Assembly (NCBI RefSeq): GCF_003710815.1
Contig: NZ_RHHP01000007.1
Coordinates: 62,001 to 126,000 of the forward strand
DNA from: Brevibacillus centrosporus
GTDB lineage: Bacteria; Bacillota; Bacilli; Brevibacillales; Brevibacillaceae
Length of the DNA stretch: 64,000 nt
Direction of reading: 5' to 3'
The notes under the pieces were generated by a model. It was not told where the DNA came from, searched no databases, and saw nothing but the letters and a program-made list of their open reading frames with translations. Below are positions 51,291 through 61,138 of the stretch, piece by piece. The translations under genes were made by a program, and so were the position numbers. How positions within the stretch are numbered: position 1 is the first letter of the stretch; every line of letters begins with the position of its first letter.

Positions 51291-51322
51291 GTCGCTGGTT
51301 CTAAAACCGGCGGCTTTTTCTT
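51291..51322 (+). terminator. Terminator of the TasA-like gene
   Basis: GTCGCTGGTT (51291-51300) pairs with AACCGGCGGC (51305-51314, two G-T pairs), followed by TTTTTC. Confidence 0.82.
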
Positions 51323-51339
51323 TTTCCATACCCGGACAT

Positions 51340-51378
51340 AAAAACAGAAGGTACAAACCTGAAAAGGGAATGTACCTT
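51340..51378 (-). terminator. Terminator of metY
   Basis: AAGGTACA and TGTACCTT (51348-51355 and 51371-51378) form the stem. On the minus strand it is followed by CTGTTTTT. Confidence 0.72.
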
Positions 51379-51398
51379 ATTTCATAATGGGGTGTTTC

Positions 51399-52897
<1,499 letters not shown>

Positions 52898-52921
52898 AAA
52901 TGGAAATCTGTTGTTGTCTTA

Positions 52922-52951
52922 ATTGTATGAAAAAGTCTACTTTACTGTCAA
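52922..52951 (-). promoter_or_regulatory. metY promoter
   Basis: On the minus strand TTGACA (52951-52946), an 18-base spacer and TACAAT (52927-52922) lie about 25 bases before the riboswitch. Confidence 0.75.
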
Positions 52952-52983
52952 TATTCAATAATTCAGTTATCAGGGAGGATTAA

Positions 52984-53235
52984 ATGGGAATATCAGACAA
53001 TCATCAACAGTCTGCCGGAAAAAAGAGCATGGCATTGCGAGCAGCGTGGATTGTTCCAAACGTGTTTTGCTACTTTCTTCTTATTTATATAGGGGTATTT
53101 GTAGGGAAGAATGCGGAGGGACTGGAGGAAATCAATCGATTGGGAATGTGGCTGTTTATGTTGATCGTGATGTTCATGGTGTCGGTTTTCGGGACATTTC
53201 GCATCGTGTACTGGATTAAAAAAGGAAAGCTGTAA
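52984..53235 (+). CDS. Small two-helix membrane protein
   Basis: The protein is 83 residues with hydrophobic segments near 19-40 and 53-76 (WIVPNVFCYFLLIYIGVFVG and WLFMLIVMFMVSVFGTF). The ATG follows GGGAGGATTAA, a good site. It is divergent from metY and ends in a short basic tail (WIKKGKL). No family or function is recognised. Confidence 0.72.
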   Translation: MGISDNHQQSAGKKSMALRAAWIVPNVFCYFLLIYIGVFVGKNAEGLEEINRLGMWLFMLIVMFMVSVFGTFRIVYWIKKGKL

Positions 53236-53264
53236 AGGGAAGGAAATCGGGATCGGAGGCAAAC

Positions 53265-53293
53265 AAAAAAGAGCACATGCTGTGCCCTCTTCT
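53265..53293 (-). terminator. Terminator of the CDGSH-like gene
   Basis: On the minus strand GAGGGCACA can pair with TGTGCTC (GG bulge) and is followed by TTTTTTG. Confidence 0.6.
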
Positions 53294-53305
53294 GTACGAA
53301 AGGAA

Positions 53306-53386
53306 TTAGTCCTTTTTAATGGTTGCGTGTGTTCCGTCGCAGTTTCCTTCTGCATTTTTGGTTTGACCGCATCTACAGGTTCCCAT
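53306..53386 (-). CDS. 26-residue CDGSH-like iron-sulfur mini-protein
   Basis: An ATG at 53386 follows AAAGGAGGGGAAGAGA, an excellent site, and opens a 26-codon frame. The product contains MGTCRCGQTKNAEGNCDGTH followed by a short Lys-rich tail. The C-x-C...C-D-G-x-H set is the 2Fe-2S ligand pattern of CDGSH proteins. At 26 residues this is little more than the cluster-binding loop. It might need to dimerise or join a partner. A terminator follows. Its role is unknown. Confidence 0.75.
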   Translation of the reverse strand: MGTCRCGQTKNAEGNCDGTHATIKKD

Positions 53387-53614
53387 TCTCTTCCCCTCCT
53401 TTGGTATTCTTAATATTTATTATAGAAAATACACTGATTAAATACAACTTGATTACGAATAGTAATAAGCTTATGCTGATTTGGGCAGGATTCGTTTTCA
53501 TAACTGTCGCTATTTAGACATAGCAGGGGCGTTAGAAATGCAGTAGTTCGTATGATATGATTTGATAGAATACATGCGGATAATTTCACTTACATAGCAG
53601 GGGGTATTTGTACG

Positions 53615-53926
53615 ATGAGTAACGGCGTAAAGGAAATAACACCGGAAGAATTGCTGGCAAAACTGGAGGCAAATGAGCAGGTCCAAGTGATTGACGTACG
53701 TGAGGTCGATGAGTGGAACGCTGGTCACATTAAGCAGGCGAAGCTGATCCCGCTCGGATTTTTGCCGCATCGCATCGATGAGCTGGACAAAGACATTCCT
53801 CTTGTGATGGTTTGCCGCAGTGGTGCTCGCAGCAACATGGCTACGGAATATTTGGCAGCGCAAGGCTTTGATGTAGCAAACATGGTGGGCGGCATGCTCG
53901 CCTGGCCAGGAGAGAAAGAACTGTAA
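53615..53926 (+). CDS. Single-domain rhodanese
   Basis: The protein is 103 residues. VIDVREVDEWNAGHI near 25-39 and the active-site loop CRSGAR with Cys67 are typical of single-domain rhodanese sulfurtransferases. It transfers sulfane sulfur or acts as a sulfur carrier. It lies 25 bases before the SCO1 gene in the same direction and may be co-transcribed. The ATG follows AGCAGGGGGTATTTGTACG. Confidence 0.93.
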   Translation: MSNGVKEITPEELLAKLEANEQVQVIDVREVDEWNAGHIKQAKLIPLGFLPHRIDELDKDIPLVMVCRSGARSNMATEYLAAQGFDVANMVGGMLAWPGEKEL

Positions 53927-53950
53927 GGTTTCTAGGGGAGGAAAGAAATC

Positions 53951-54577
53951 GTGAGTGGAGATGCGCAACAGCAGCAGGGAGGGGCTCTGCAGCGTCATTG
54001 GTTTACCGTGCTTGCAGGCGTTTTGATTTTGGCGATTGTCGGTGTGTTTGGCTACAACTACATGACCAAAGAGCAGATTCCTGTCATGAAAGCATTAAAC
54101 GACTTTTCCTTGGATAACATCAACGGTTCGACCTACACTTTCTCTGAGGGGAAGGGGAAAGTCCGCTTGGTTGAATTCATGTTTACCAACTGCCCGGATA
54201 TTTGCCCTGCGACTACGTACAACATGTCCAAGCTGCAGGATCAGTTGAAGGAAAAGGGGCTGTTTGGGGATAAGGTCGAGTTCGTGAGCATCACGTTTGA
54301 CCCTGATTTTGACACCCCGGAAGTCCTGAAGGCGTATGCTGAGAAATTCAAGGCTGATCAAAGCGGCTGGAAATTCCTGCGAGGCGATGCCCAGGCGATC
54401 GAAAAAGTGACAAAAGACTTCGGAATCGCTGTGATGAAGCAGCCGGACGGTTCCTTTGCCCATACGGCACGCATGTTCCTCGTGGATGAGGACGGAAACA
54501 TGCGTCGCGCGTACGGGATGGCAGCCGAGATGGATATGGACCAAATGATGAAAGAGATGGTACAACTGGCTGACTAG
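53951..54577 (+). CDS. SCO1/SenC family copper chaperone
   Basis: The protein is 208 residues from GTG at 53951 (GGGAGGAAAG upstream). A membrane anchor lies at about 17-37 and a thioredoxin-like domain faces outside. The copper ligands are Cys81 and Cys85 (FTNCPDICP) and His171 (FAHTARMF). It delivers copper to the CuA site of cytochrome oxidase subunit II, so it can serve the ba3 or aa3 enzymes. It ends 1 base before the stop of a convergent gene. Confidence 0.95.
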   Translation: MSGDAQQQQGGALQRHWFTVLAGVLILAIVGVFGYNYMTKEQIPVMKALNDFSLDNINGSTYTFSEGKGKVRLVEFMFTNCPDICPATTYNMSKLQDQLKEKGLFGDKVEFVSITFDPDFDTPEVLKAYAEKFKADQSGWKFLRGDAQAIEKVTKDFGIAVMKQPDGSFAHTARMFLVDEDGNMRRAYGMAAEMDMDQMMKEMVQLAD

Positions 54578-54578
54578 C

Positions 54579-54896
54579 TTAGCGTGTCTCTTCGAATCGG
54601 ATGGCGATGACCTTTTCGGTTTTCGTTTCAAATTCAATATGAACCAGTAACGCCCACACGCGATTGCCCTCCTGGAGCAAAAGCTTAAACGTCTCTTCTG
54701 ACGTGGTGGGCGTTTTCGTTTTTCGGCCGACATGAAGGTAATCGACAATCTTGGCTTGCGGGTAGGTCTGCATGGTTTGCTGCATCGCGAGTCGTCCCCA
54801 CTTGGCGTAAGGCGGCTCGGCGGCAGCGGGCATCGTCCAGGTCAGAGAGAGCGAAAGCAACAGGGCAGAGAAAATGGAGATAGCCTTGGCTCGCAT
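54579..54896 (-). CDS. DUF3889-like secreted protein
   Basis: The protein is 105 residues from the ATG at 54896 after AAAGGGGGCGTTATCT; the longer frame to 55031 has no site. A Sec signal peptide ends near AAAEPP. The mature part begins YAKWGRLAMQQTMQTYPQAK, typical of the small secreted DUF3889 family of Bacillales. Function unknown. It converges on the SCO1 gene with a 1-base gap. Confidence 0.82.
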   Translation of the reverse strand: MRAKAISIFSALLLSLSLTWTMPAAAEPPYAKWGRLAMQQTMQTYPQAKIVDYLHVGRKTKTPTTSEETFKLLLQEGNRVWALLVHIEFETKTEKVIAIRFEETR

Positions 54897-55156
54897 AGAT
54901 AACGCCCCCTTTATGGGAAAATAGATCTTTATGTGCGGTATTTTGTCCAATTTCTTGACTGGACAGCCGGTTTCCTTGCTTTCTACCCTATGGATTTTGT
55001 ACAATTTTCCAATGAGCGAATGAGTAGGCAAATGTGTTTTCTATTGCACGGTTAACAGACTGGATGAAACGAACGCCTCGCGTTGTGTTACAATAAGAAT
55101 GGCATGCTTGGTTCGGGTTCCCAAAATCATGCACGATGAAGTTAGGAGGAAAGATA

Positions 55157-56809
55157 TTGAGCGACGTTAAGATTTTCGCAATGGGCGGCCTCGGCGAGAT
55201 CGGAAAAAATATGTACTGCGTCGAGTATGAAGATGAAATCATTATGATTGACTGCGGGGTGAAATTCCCTGAAAACGAGATGTTCGGGATCGATCTGGTC
55301 ATCCCTGATGTTTCTTATCTGGTGGACAACCAGCACAAAATCAAGGCACTTTTGCTGACGCACGGACACGAAGACCACATCGGGGCGATTCCTTATATTA
55401 TGAGGCAAATCAAGGTGCCGATTTACGGTGGTCGTCTGACCCTGGGCTTGGTCAAGGCGAAGCTGGAAGAGCACCGCATGCAAAACGATGTCAAACTGAT
55501 TCCTATTTCCGAAGATACGGAGATTCCCTTCGACCGGTTGAAGGCGACATTTTTCCGTACCAACCACAGTATCCCAGATTCCTTTGGGGTCGTAATCCAC
55601 ACGCCAGAAGGAATGGTCATTCATACAGGCGACTTCAAGTTTGACATGACTCCTGTTGGACAAACGACGGAATACGGCAAAATTGCCCGCATCGGTGCGA
55701 GTGGTGATGTGTTGGCATTGCTGTCTGATAGTACCAACAGTGAGCGCTATGGCTTTACCATGTCGGAGCGTACAGTTGGCGAAGGGATTCTGGATGTCGT
55801 CCGTAAAGCGCGTGGACGGATTATCCTGGCGACGTTTGCTTCCAACGTGCACCGTTTGCAGCAAGTAGTCGATGCTGCCGAACAATGCAACCGCAAAGTA
55901 GCGGTGATTGGCCGCAGCATGGAGAAAGTATTTTTGATTGGACAAGAACTGGGCTATATCCAAATGCCAGAGGGTATGCTGATTGATATCAAGCACATCG
56001 ACAACTATGCGGACAATCAGGTGCTGATCATTTGTACCGGCAGCCAAGGGGAACCGATGGCGGCTTTGACGCGCATCGCTTCCGGCTCACACCGTACAGT
56101 CTCCATTTATCCGGAAGACACGGTGATCATCTCGGCTTCTCCGATTCCTGGCAACACGATCAATGTGAGTCGCACGATCGACAAACTGTACCGCGCAGGA
56201 GCGATTGTCGTGCTCAATCAGGATTTCGACATCCACGCCTCCGGTCACGGCAGCAGCGAAGAACTGAAGCTCATGCTGAACTTCATTCGTCCGAAGTACT
56301 TTATCCCGATTCACGGGGAGTATCGGATGCTGAAAACTCACTCTAAGCTTGCACAGCAGGTGGGGATTGAGGACAGCAACATCTTTATCATGGACAACGG
56401 CGATGTGCTGAATTGCTCGCGTGAAAAAGCATGGCTGAGCAAGGTGCATGCAGGAATCGTCCTGATTGATGGCAGCGGCGTTGGAGATGTGGGCAACATC
56501 GTTCTGCGCGACCGCAAGCATTTGGCCGAGGATGGTCTGATGGTTGTCGTCGTCAGCCTGGATATGAAGAACTTCAAAATCCTGACTGGTCCTGACATCG
56601 TGAGCCGCGGCTTTGTGTACGTTCGCGGTTCCGAATCGCTCATCCAGGAAGCGACGATGCTCGTACGCCAACGTCTGCAGGAAGCATTGGAAAAGAAAAT
56701 CAAAGAGTGGTCAGAGCTGAAGGCGCAAATCAACGAAGTAATCAAGCCGTTCATTTACGAAAAAACGGGCCGCAACCCGATGATTCTTACCATTTTGATG
56801 GAAGTGTAG
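55157..56809 (+). CDS. rnjA: Ribonuclease J
   Basis: The protein is 550 residues of the MBL/beta-CASP family. The metal motif THGHEDHIGA is intact, as are FFRTNHSIPDS, HTGDFKFD, LSDSTNSE, CTGSQGEP, ASGHGSSEELK and IPIHGEYRM. The intact HxHxDH and overall sequence fit the catalytically active J1 type better than J2. It is an endo- and 5'-exonuclease in mRNA decay and rRNA maturation. The start is probably the TTG at 55157, 8 bases after AGGAGG; an ATG at 55136 precedes that site and would consume it. Confidence 0.93.
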   Translation: MSDVKIFAMGGLGEIGKNMYCVEYEDEIIMIDCGVKFPENEMFGIDLVIPDVSYLVDNQHKIKALLLTHGHEDHIGAIPYIMRQIKVPIYGGRLTLGLVKAKLEEHRMQNDVKLIPISEDTEIPFDRLKATFFRTNHSIPDSFGVVIHTPEGMVIHTGDFKFDMTPVGQTTEYGKIARIGASGDVLALLSDSTNSERYGFTMSERTVGEGILDVVRKARGRIILATFASNVHRLQQVVDAAEQCNRKVAVIGRSMEKVFLIGQELGYIQMPEGMLIDIKHIDNYADNQVLIICTGSQGEPMAALTRIASGSHRTVSIYPEDTVIISASPIPGNTINVSRTIDKLYRAGAIVVLNQDFDIHASGHGSSEELKLMLNFIRPKYFIPIHGEYRMLKTHSKLAQQVGIEDSNIFIMDNGDVLNCSREKAWLSKVHAGIVLIDGSGVGDVGNIVLRDRKHLAEDGLMVVVVSLDMKNFKILTGPDIVSRGFVYVRGSESLIQEATMLVRQRLQEALEKKIKEWSELKAQINEVIKPFIYEKTGRNPMILTILMEV

Positions 56810-56900
56810 CTCGCCTGCACTTCTTGATTCTCCAACGGTGATGAACCGGGTATAATAGTAAGTAAGGGAATAACATGATATGTAAAGGAGAGGTTGCCCC

Positions 56901-57332
56901 ATGATGTCTTATGAAGCATATATGAGCCAAGTAATCCAACCTATGCGCGATGAGCTGACTCGCAATGGTTTTCAAGAGCTCCGCACACCGGAAGAAGTAG
57001 AACAGGCACTGCCAAACGCAAAAGGTCTGACACTCGTAGCCGTTAATTCTGTTTGCGGTTGTGCGGCTGGACTGGCGCGCCCGGCAGTTGTTCATTCGTT
57101 GAAGCACTCTACTAAGCCAGACAACATCTTCACTGTATTTGCGGGCCAAGATAAGGAAGCGACTGCGAAAGCTCGCGAATACTTCGAAGGCTATCCGCCA
57201 TCTTCCCCGTCCTTTGCAATCCTGAAAGACGGTAAAATCATGACCATGATCGAGCGTCATCAGATCGAAAACAACGATCTGCAAACCATCGCAAACTTGC
57301 TGACAAACGCGTACGAAACCTACGGCAACTAA
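56901..57332 (+). CDS. Bacilliredoxin, BrxA/BrxB family
   Basis: The protein is 143 residues of the YphP/YqiW family. The active-site motif is Cys52-Gly-Cys54 (NSVCGCAAGLARPA). The rest follows the family closely (FAGQDKEATAKAREYFEGYP, PPSSPSFAILKDGK). These proteins remove bacillithiol from oxidised proteins. The start follows AAAGGAGAGGTTGCCCC. This implies the organism makes bacillithiol. BrxA and BrxB are not separable by eye. Confidence 0.95.
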   Translation: MMSYEAYMSQVIQPMRDELTRNGFQELRTPEEVEQALPNAKGLTLVAVNSVCGCAAGLARPAVVHSLKHSTKPDNIFTVFAGQDKEATAKAREYFEGYPPSSPSFAILKDGKIMTMIERHQIENNDLQTIANLLTNAYETYGN

Positions 57333-57360
57333 GCGAAGGCAAAAACAAATGCTAGATACC

Positions 57361-57391
57361 CAAGACGCTCGCTAACGGGCGTCTTGTTTTG
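57361..57391 (+). terminator. Terminator of the bacilliredoxin gene
   Basis: CAAGACGC (57361-57368) pairs with GCGTCTTG (57379-57386), followed by TTTTG. Confidence 0.75.
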
Positions 57392-57417
57392 AATTAGTGG
57401 AAAGGGGAAATTGTAGG

Positions 57418-58290
57418 ATGCAGACCCGTTCGTTTGGACGAGACCCACACCAGGTATCGCTGCTGGGCTTTGGGGCACAACGCATTGTGGATGAGCATGA
57501 CTGCACGGAAGAGGAAGCCATCGCGATCATTCGCCGCGCAGTGGAGGCAGGGGTCAACTATTTCGATACAGCTCCCAGCTATAGCGATGGGCAGTCTGAA
57601 ACACGCGTCGGTCTAGGGCTGAAAGGACTGCGCGACAAGGTGTGGATCGCGACTAAAACGGGCGGGCGTACCCGCGATTTGGCCCTCAAGGATCTGGAAG
57701 GTAGCCTTAAGCGTCTCCAGACCGACTATGTCAACGAATGGCGAATGCACAACATCATGCAGCCCCACGACCTGGAATCGATCTTTGCCAAGGGTGGTGC
57801 ACTCGAGGCAATGATCGAAGCAAAGGAACAAGGACTGATCCGCAAAATCAGCATCAGCGGCCATACGGATCCACGCCTCTTGGCGCAGGCCATTCGCCGC
57901 TACCCCTTTGACAGCGCGCTTGTCGCCTTGTCTGCACTGGATCACTTCATCTACAGCTTCGCGCACGATTTCGTTCCGCAAGCCGTCGAACAGGGTGTCG
58001 CCGTAATCGGAATGAAGGTGATGGGGCTTGGCAAGCTGGCTCCATGGACTGAACAAGCTCTGCGCTACACTTGGAGTCTGCCAGTGACGACCTCGATATT
58101 GGGTGTGAGCAAAATGGACGAGCTGGAGGCTGATCTCGCCGCAGCTGAGCGTTTTGTTCCGATGAACGACATCGAACGGGTAGAGCTATTTCAGGAAATC
58201 ATGCCGCTTGTCCGACCGGATGTCCTCCGCTGGAAAGCCCGCGAGTGGATGGCAGGCGAATGGTATCAGCTGCCTGAGTTGAAGTGGTAG
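57418..58290 (+). CDS. Aldo/keto reductase
   Basis: The protein is 290 residues. The catalytic tetrad is recognisable as Asp and Tyr in NYFDTAPSYSDGQSE, Lys in IATKTGG and His in WRMHNIMQP. It reduces carbonyl compounds with NADPH; the substrate is unknown. The ATG at 57418 lies 10 bases after AAAGGGG; an in-frame GTG at 57397 is the alternative. It follows bacilliredoxin but beyond a terminator. Confidence 0.92.
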   Translation: MQTRSFGRDPHQVSLLGFGAQRIVDEHDCTEEEAIAIIRRAVEAGVNYFDTAPSYSDGQSETRVGLGLKGLRDKVWIATKTGGRTRDLALKDLEGSLKRLQTDYVNEWRMHNIMQPHDLESIFAKGGALEAMIEAKEQGLIRKISISGHTDPRLLAQAIRRYPFDSALVALSALDHFIYSFAHDFVPQAVEQGVAVIGMKVMGLGKLAPWTEQALRYTWSLPVTTSILGVSKMDELEADLAAAERFVPMNDIERVELFQEIMPLVRPDVLRWKAREWMAGEWYQLPELKW

Positions 58291-58301
58291 ATACAAAGTG
58301 G

Positions 58302-58332
58302 AAAAGCCCATCGATTTTGATGGGCTTTTTTG
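58302..58332 (+). terminator. Terminator of the aldo/keto reductase gene
   Basis: A perfect 11-bp stem (58302-58312 with 58319-58329) is followed by TTTTGC. Confidence 0.85.
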
Positions 58333-58357
58333 CTTTTTTAGGATGTGGCTGCGGTGG

Positions 58358-58557
58358 GGAAAAGCCTGTTTCCATGCTGCGCTCCGGGCTACGTCCACGG
58401 GGAAGCGAAGACTGACCGCTGCGCCATGATCCCGAGGGAATCGCTAAACGTGGAGTCGCTTAGCAGAGTATTCATGGGTAGCGATTCTGATGCCTTGGTC
58501 TTCATGGCTCCGCTAGGTAGGACTCCACAGTCGCTCCGCCCGGAAACATGCTTTTCC
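58358..58557. repeat. 200-bp element with 16-bp terminal inverted repeats
   Basis: GGAAAAGCCTGTTTCC (58358-58373) is repeated inverted at 58542-58557 with one mismatch. Inside are further dyads: TGGAGTC (58451-58457) with GACTCCA (58521-58527), and AATCGCTA (58439-58446) with TAGCGATT (58479-58486). It lies in a gene-free gap between a terminator and a convergent MFS gene. A 74-codon frame across it has no ribosome-binding site. It could be a MITE-like repeat or a folded RNA. Confidence 0.5.
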
Positions 58558-58637
58558 GCCCCCGTTTGAAAAGCTTCGTCTGATCTGGAACTTAAAAATG
58601 CACAGTTCTTTTCAATCCCAGAAAAACCATCTCACCG

Positions 58638-59864
58638 CTAATGCGACGCAGACCCACGTTTCGCCCGATGTAGGGAAGCATGCATCAAGCAAAGCAGTAC
58701 CGATGTAAAGGATACGACTGTGGCGAGCAGCAGTGTTGGCCCTACACCACCGTGATCGTACATGTACCCCATCGCGAGTGGGCCGAGCAGTCGCCCGAGG
58801 GCTGTGATCCCACCCACCACTCCCAGGTAAAACGGAGCTGTTTCCCCAGTTTTCTCCGTGATAAAGGTAGGGATTGTCGGAGAAATCAGCATCTCGCCAA
58901 AGGTAGTAATAATCATACCGAAAATAAACGCGACGTAACTATTATGGAAGAGCAGCATGAAACCAAATCCTGTACCATAAAGCACGGCGCTCGTCACCAA
59001 CTGGGCGGACAGACTTTGTTTCAGCAGCCGTTTGATTTGGGTAGTTACTGGCTGACCGGCGAAAATGATGATCCCGTTGATCGTCCACAGCCAGCTGTAG
59101 GCGGCAAGAGGCATACCCAAGCCCGTCAAGTACGGAGCTACCCCCGTATTCCAAACAGTGGTAGAAAAGAAGATAAAGCCAGCACCCAGCGCCATGAACA
59201 GGTACAGCTGGTACCGGTACAAGAGCTGCAGCGTTTCTTTCCCACTTCGCTTTTCTGCTTGTGCTGCCGAATCGCCAACCAGTTCCTTATGCGAAATATG
59301 CTTCATGAAAATGAAAAAGAAAAGGGCAAACAGCAAGGTACTGGCACTGTTCAACAGAAATGTCAGCTGAAAGGAGAAGGCAGCCACTACGCCAGCAAGC
59401 GATGTACCAATGGCCATTCCCAAGTTGTTGCTCACATACACAATATTGAACAACTCACGGCGCTGCTCTTTCCAGCGAAATCCGATAAAGGCTTGAATCG
59501 CCGGAGAGGAGAGGTTAAAGGTAAAGCCCAGGCCGATCATCAGAGCCAAGTAGATTGTCCAGCTTTGGGAAAAGGGAATTGCCAGCTGAATACAGCCCTG
59601 CAATAGCAAAGCGCCTACGATGAGTCGCTTGGCACCGAGTCGATGAAATAGGGAGCCTCCTATAAATTGACCGATGATTCCGGCAAGTGACTGCAGCATG
59701 AGAGCAAAGCCTGCTTCTGTCATGGAGCGCTGCAGGACCGTATGTACATACAGCGTATTCAACGGCCACATGAAAGCGCTTCCGGAAGCGTTGATAAAAC
59801 TAGCCACCAAAAACAGCAAAGCTTCTCGCGGGTAGCGTTGTAAGAGTGAGGGAGGAGAGAACAT
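58638..59864 (-). CDS. MFS transporter
   Basis: The protein is 408 residues with 12 predicted membrane segments. The start is probably the ATG at 59864 with AAAGGATG before it; ATG at 59873 overlaps that site. Motif A is diverged (GGSLFHRLGAKR). The N-half resembles drug/multifunction antiporters of the YfmO/MdtG kind. Substrate unknown. It is divergent from the LCP gene, with a 195-base AT-rich gap. Confidence 0.88.
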   Translation of the reverse strand: MFSPPSLLQRYPREALLFLVASFINASGSAFMWPLNTLYVHTVLQRSMTEAGFALMLQSLAGIIGQFIGGSLFHRLGAKRLIVGALLLQGCIQLAIPFSQSWTIYLALMIGLGFTFNLSSPAIQAFIGFRWKEQRRELFNIVYVSNNLGMAIGTSLAGVVAAFSFQLTFLLNSASTLLFALFFFIFMKHISHKELVGDSAAQAEKRSGKETLQLLYRYQLYLFMALGAGFIFFSTTVWNTGVAPYLTGLGMPLAAYSWLWTINGIIIFAGQPVTTQIKRLLKQSLSAQLVTSAVLYGTGFGFMLLFHNSYVAFIFGMIITTFGEMLISPTIPTFITEKTGETAPFYLGVVGGITALGRLLGPLAMGYMYDHGGVGPTLLLATVVSFTSVLLCLMHASLHRAKRGSASH

Positions 59865-60059
59865 GGGACTCATCCTTTACGGTAAGATATGGAATAGTAT
59901 ATCTATTTTAAAATACATTGTAAATAAAAATGTTTAGTAAATAACCTTGCCTATCAAACCAAATAAAGGCTGCTCCACTTTCCGTGGTTTCGAGTATACT
60001 AAACAAAGCGGAGAGTCGAATTACTATCGATACAGAGATTAAAGGTGGAGTTATTCTAT

Positions 60060-61058
60060 ATGCGAATATGGAAACGAATGTTGTTAATCGTGCTTGTAGT
60101 AGTTGCCGTATCGGCAGGATACTACGGGTATTCCTTTTATCAGTTTGCACAAGATATCCAAGAGCCGAATGTCATTACACCGCCGCCGCCAGACGGTGGA
60201 GCGGCGACGCAGGCAGCCGAGATTCCGCAGTGGGACGGCAACGACCGCGTCAATATTCTCTTGATGGGTGTAGACCGCCGAGGGATGAAGAACAATGGGT
60301 TGCCACGCTCGGACTCCATGATGCTAGTCAGCGTCGATCCTGTCACGAAGCGGTTTGATTTGTTCTCGATTTTGCGTGATACGTATGTAGACATCCCGGG
60401 AAACGGCAGTTCCCGGATCAATGCTGCCATCGTGGATGGGGGGCCGGAGCTGGCCATGAAAACGGTCAGTCAATTCACAGGCCTGCCAGTGGATCGCTAT
60501 GTCATTACCGACTTTGAAGGATTTAAAGCTTTGATCGATGCGGTAGGCGGTGTCGAGCTGGATGTAGAGAAAAACATGTATTACCATGATCCAACGGACA
60601 AAGGTGTCTATGACATCAATCTGAAGAAGGGCCTCCAACAGCTGGATGGAAACAAGGCGTTGCAATACGTCCGTTTCCGTCATGATGCCACTTCCGATTA
60701 TACCCGTACCGAACGTCAGCGTAAATTGCTGGCCGCAGTAGCTGATCAGATGAAAAAAGGGACTACGCTGCTGCAATTGCCTTCGATCTTAAAAGAAGTG
60801 ACACCTTACGTCCAAACGAATATCAGCACGATGGATATGTTGAAGCTATCTGCGCTGGGACTCAATCTGAATACGCAAAGTCCAGGGCAGTACCAGCTGC
60901 CACCGATGGGGATGTTTCGAGAATCCCACCGAGCAGGCTCTGTCCTCGTACCGGATGTAGATCAGGTCCAAGCCTTCATCCAAGAAACGCTTCAGCCACC
61001 ATCCACCCAAACCAATACAACTGTGGAAGATTCCACTACGAGCAGCACGCCACAATGA
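60060..61058 (+). CDS. LytR-CpsA-Psr (LCP) family wall-polymer transferase
   Basis: The protein is 332 residues with an N-terminal membrane helix (about 7-27). The LCP domain contains VNILLMGVDRRG, RSDSMMLVSVDPVTKRFDLF and SILRDTYVDIPG with the catalytic Asp and Arg residues, then YVRFRHDATSDYTRTERQRK. LCP enzymes attach teichoic acids or other anionic polymers to peptidoglycan. The tail is Thr/Ser/Pro-rich. The ATG at 60060 follows AAAGGTGGAG. A terminator follows. Confidence 0.94.
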   Translation: MRIWKRMLLIVLVVVAVSAGYYGYSFYQFAQDIQEPNVITPPPPDGGAATQAAEIPQWDGNDRVNILLMGVDRRGMKNNGLPRSDSMMLVSVDPVTKRFDLFSILRDTYVDIPGNGSSRINAAIVDGGPELAMKTVSQFTGLPVDRYVITDFEGFKALIDAVGGVELDVEKNMYYHDPTDKGVYDINLKKGLQQLDGNKALQYVRFRHDATSDYTRTERQRKLLAAVADQMKKGTTLLQLPSILKEVTPYVQTNISTMDMLKLSALGLNLNTQSPGQYQLPPMGMFRESHRAGSVLVPDVDQVQAFIQETLQPPSTQTNTTVEDSTTSSTPQ

Positions 61059-61074
61059 GCGTGCTGTTTTTTTT
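61043..61074 (+). terminator. Terminator of the LCP gene
   Basis: CAGCACGC (61043-61050) pairs with GCGTGCTG (61059-61066), followed by TTTTTTTT. The stem overlaps the stop codon. Confidence 0.88.
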
Positions 61075-61138
61075 GAACCAAAATGGATTTTTGGGGGGAA
61101 GACTAACCATGATTTGCTAGGCATGGGGGTGAACATGG

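Noticed and set aside
54897..55031. Longer N-terminus of the DUF3889 protein
   Set aside because: The extension precedes a normal signal peptide start with its own strong site at 54896.
55136..55156. ATG start of RNase J at 55136
   Set aside because: It would place the only AGGAGG site inside the coding sequence; the TTG at 55157 is correctly spaced from it.
58345..58569. 74-codon frame across the inverted-repeat element
   Set aside because: It has no ribosome-binding site or recognisable protein features, and the DNA is better explained by nested inverted repeats.
59774..59792. cre-like sequence inside the MFS gene near 59780
   Set aside because: The first half matches, but the terminal NCAW is replaced by CCGG and the position is inside coding sequence.
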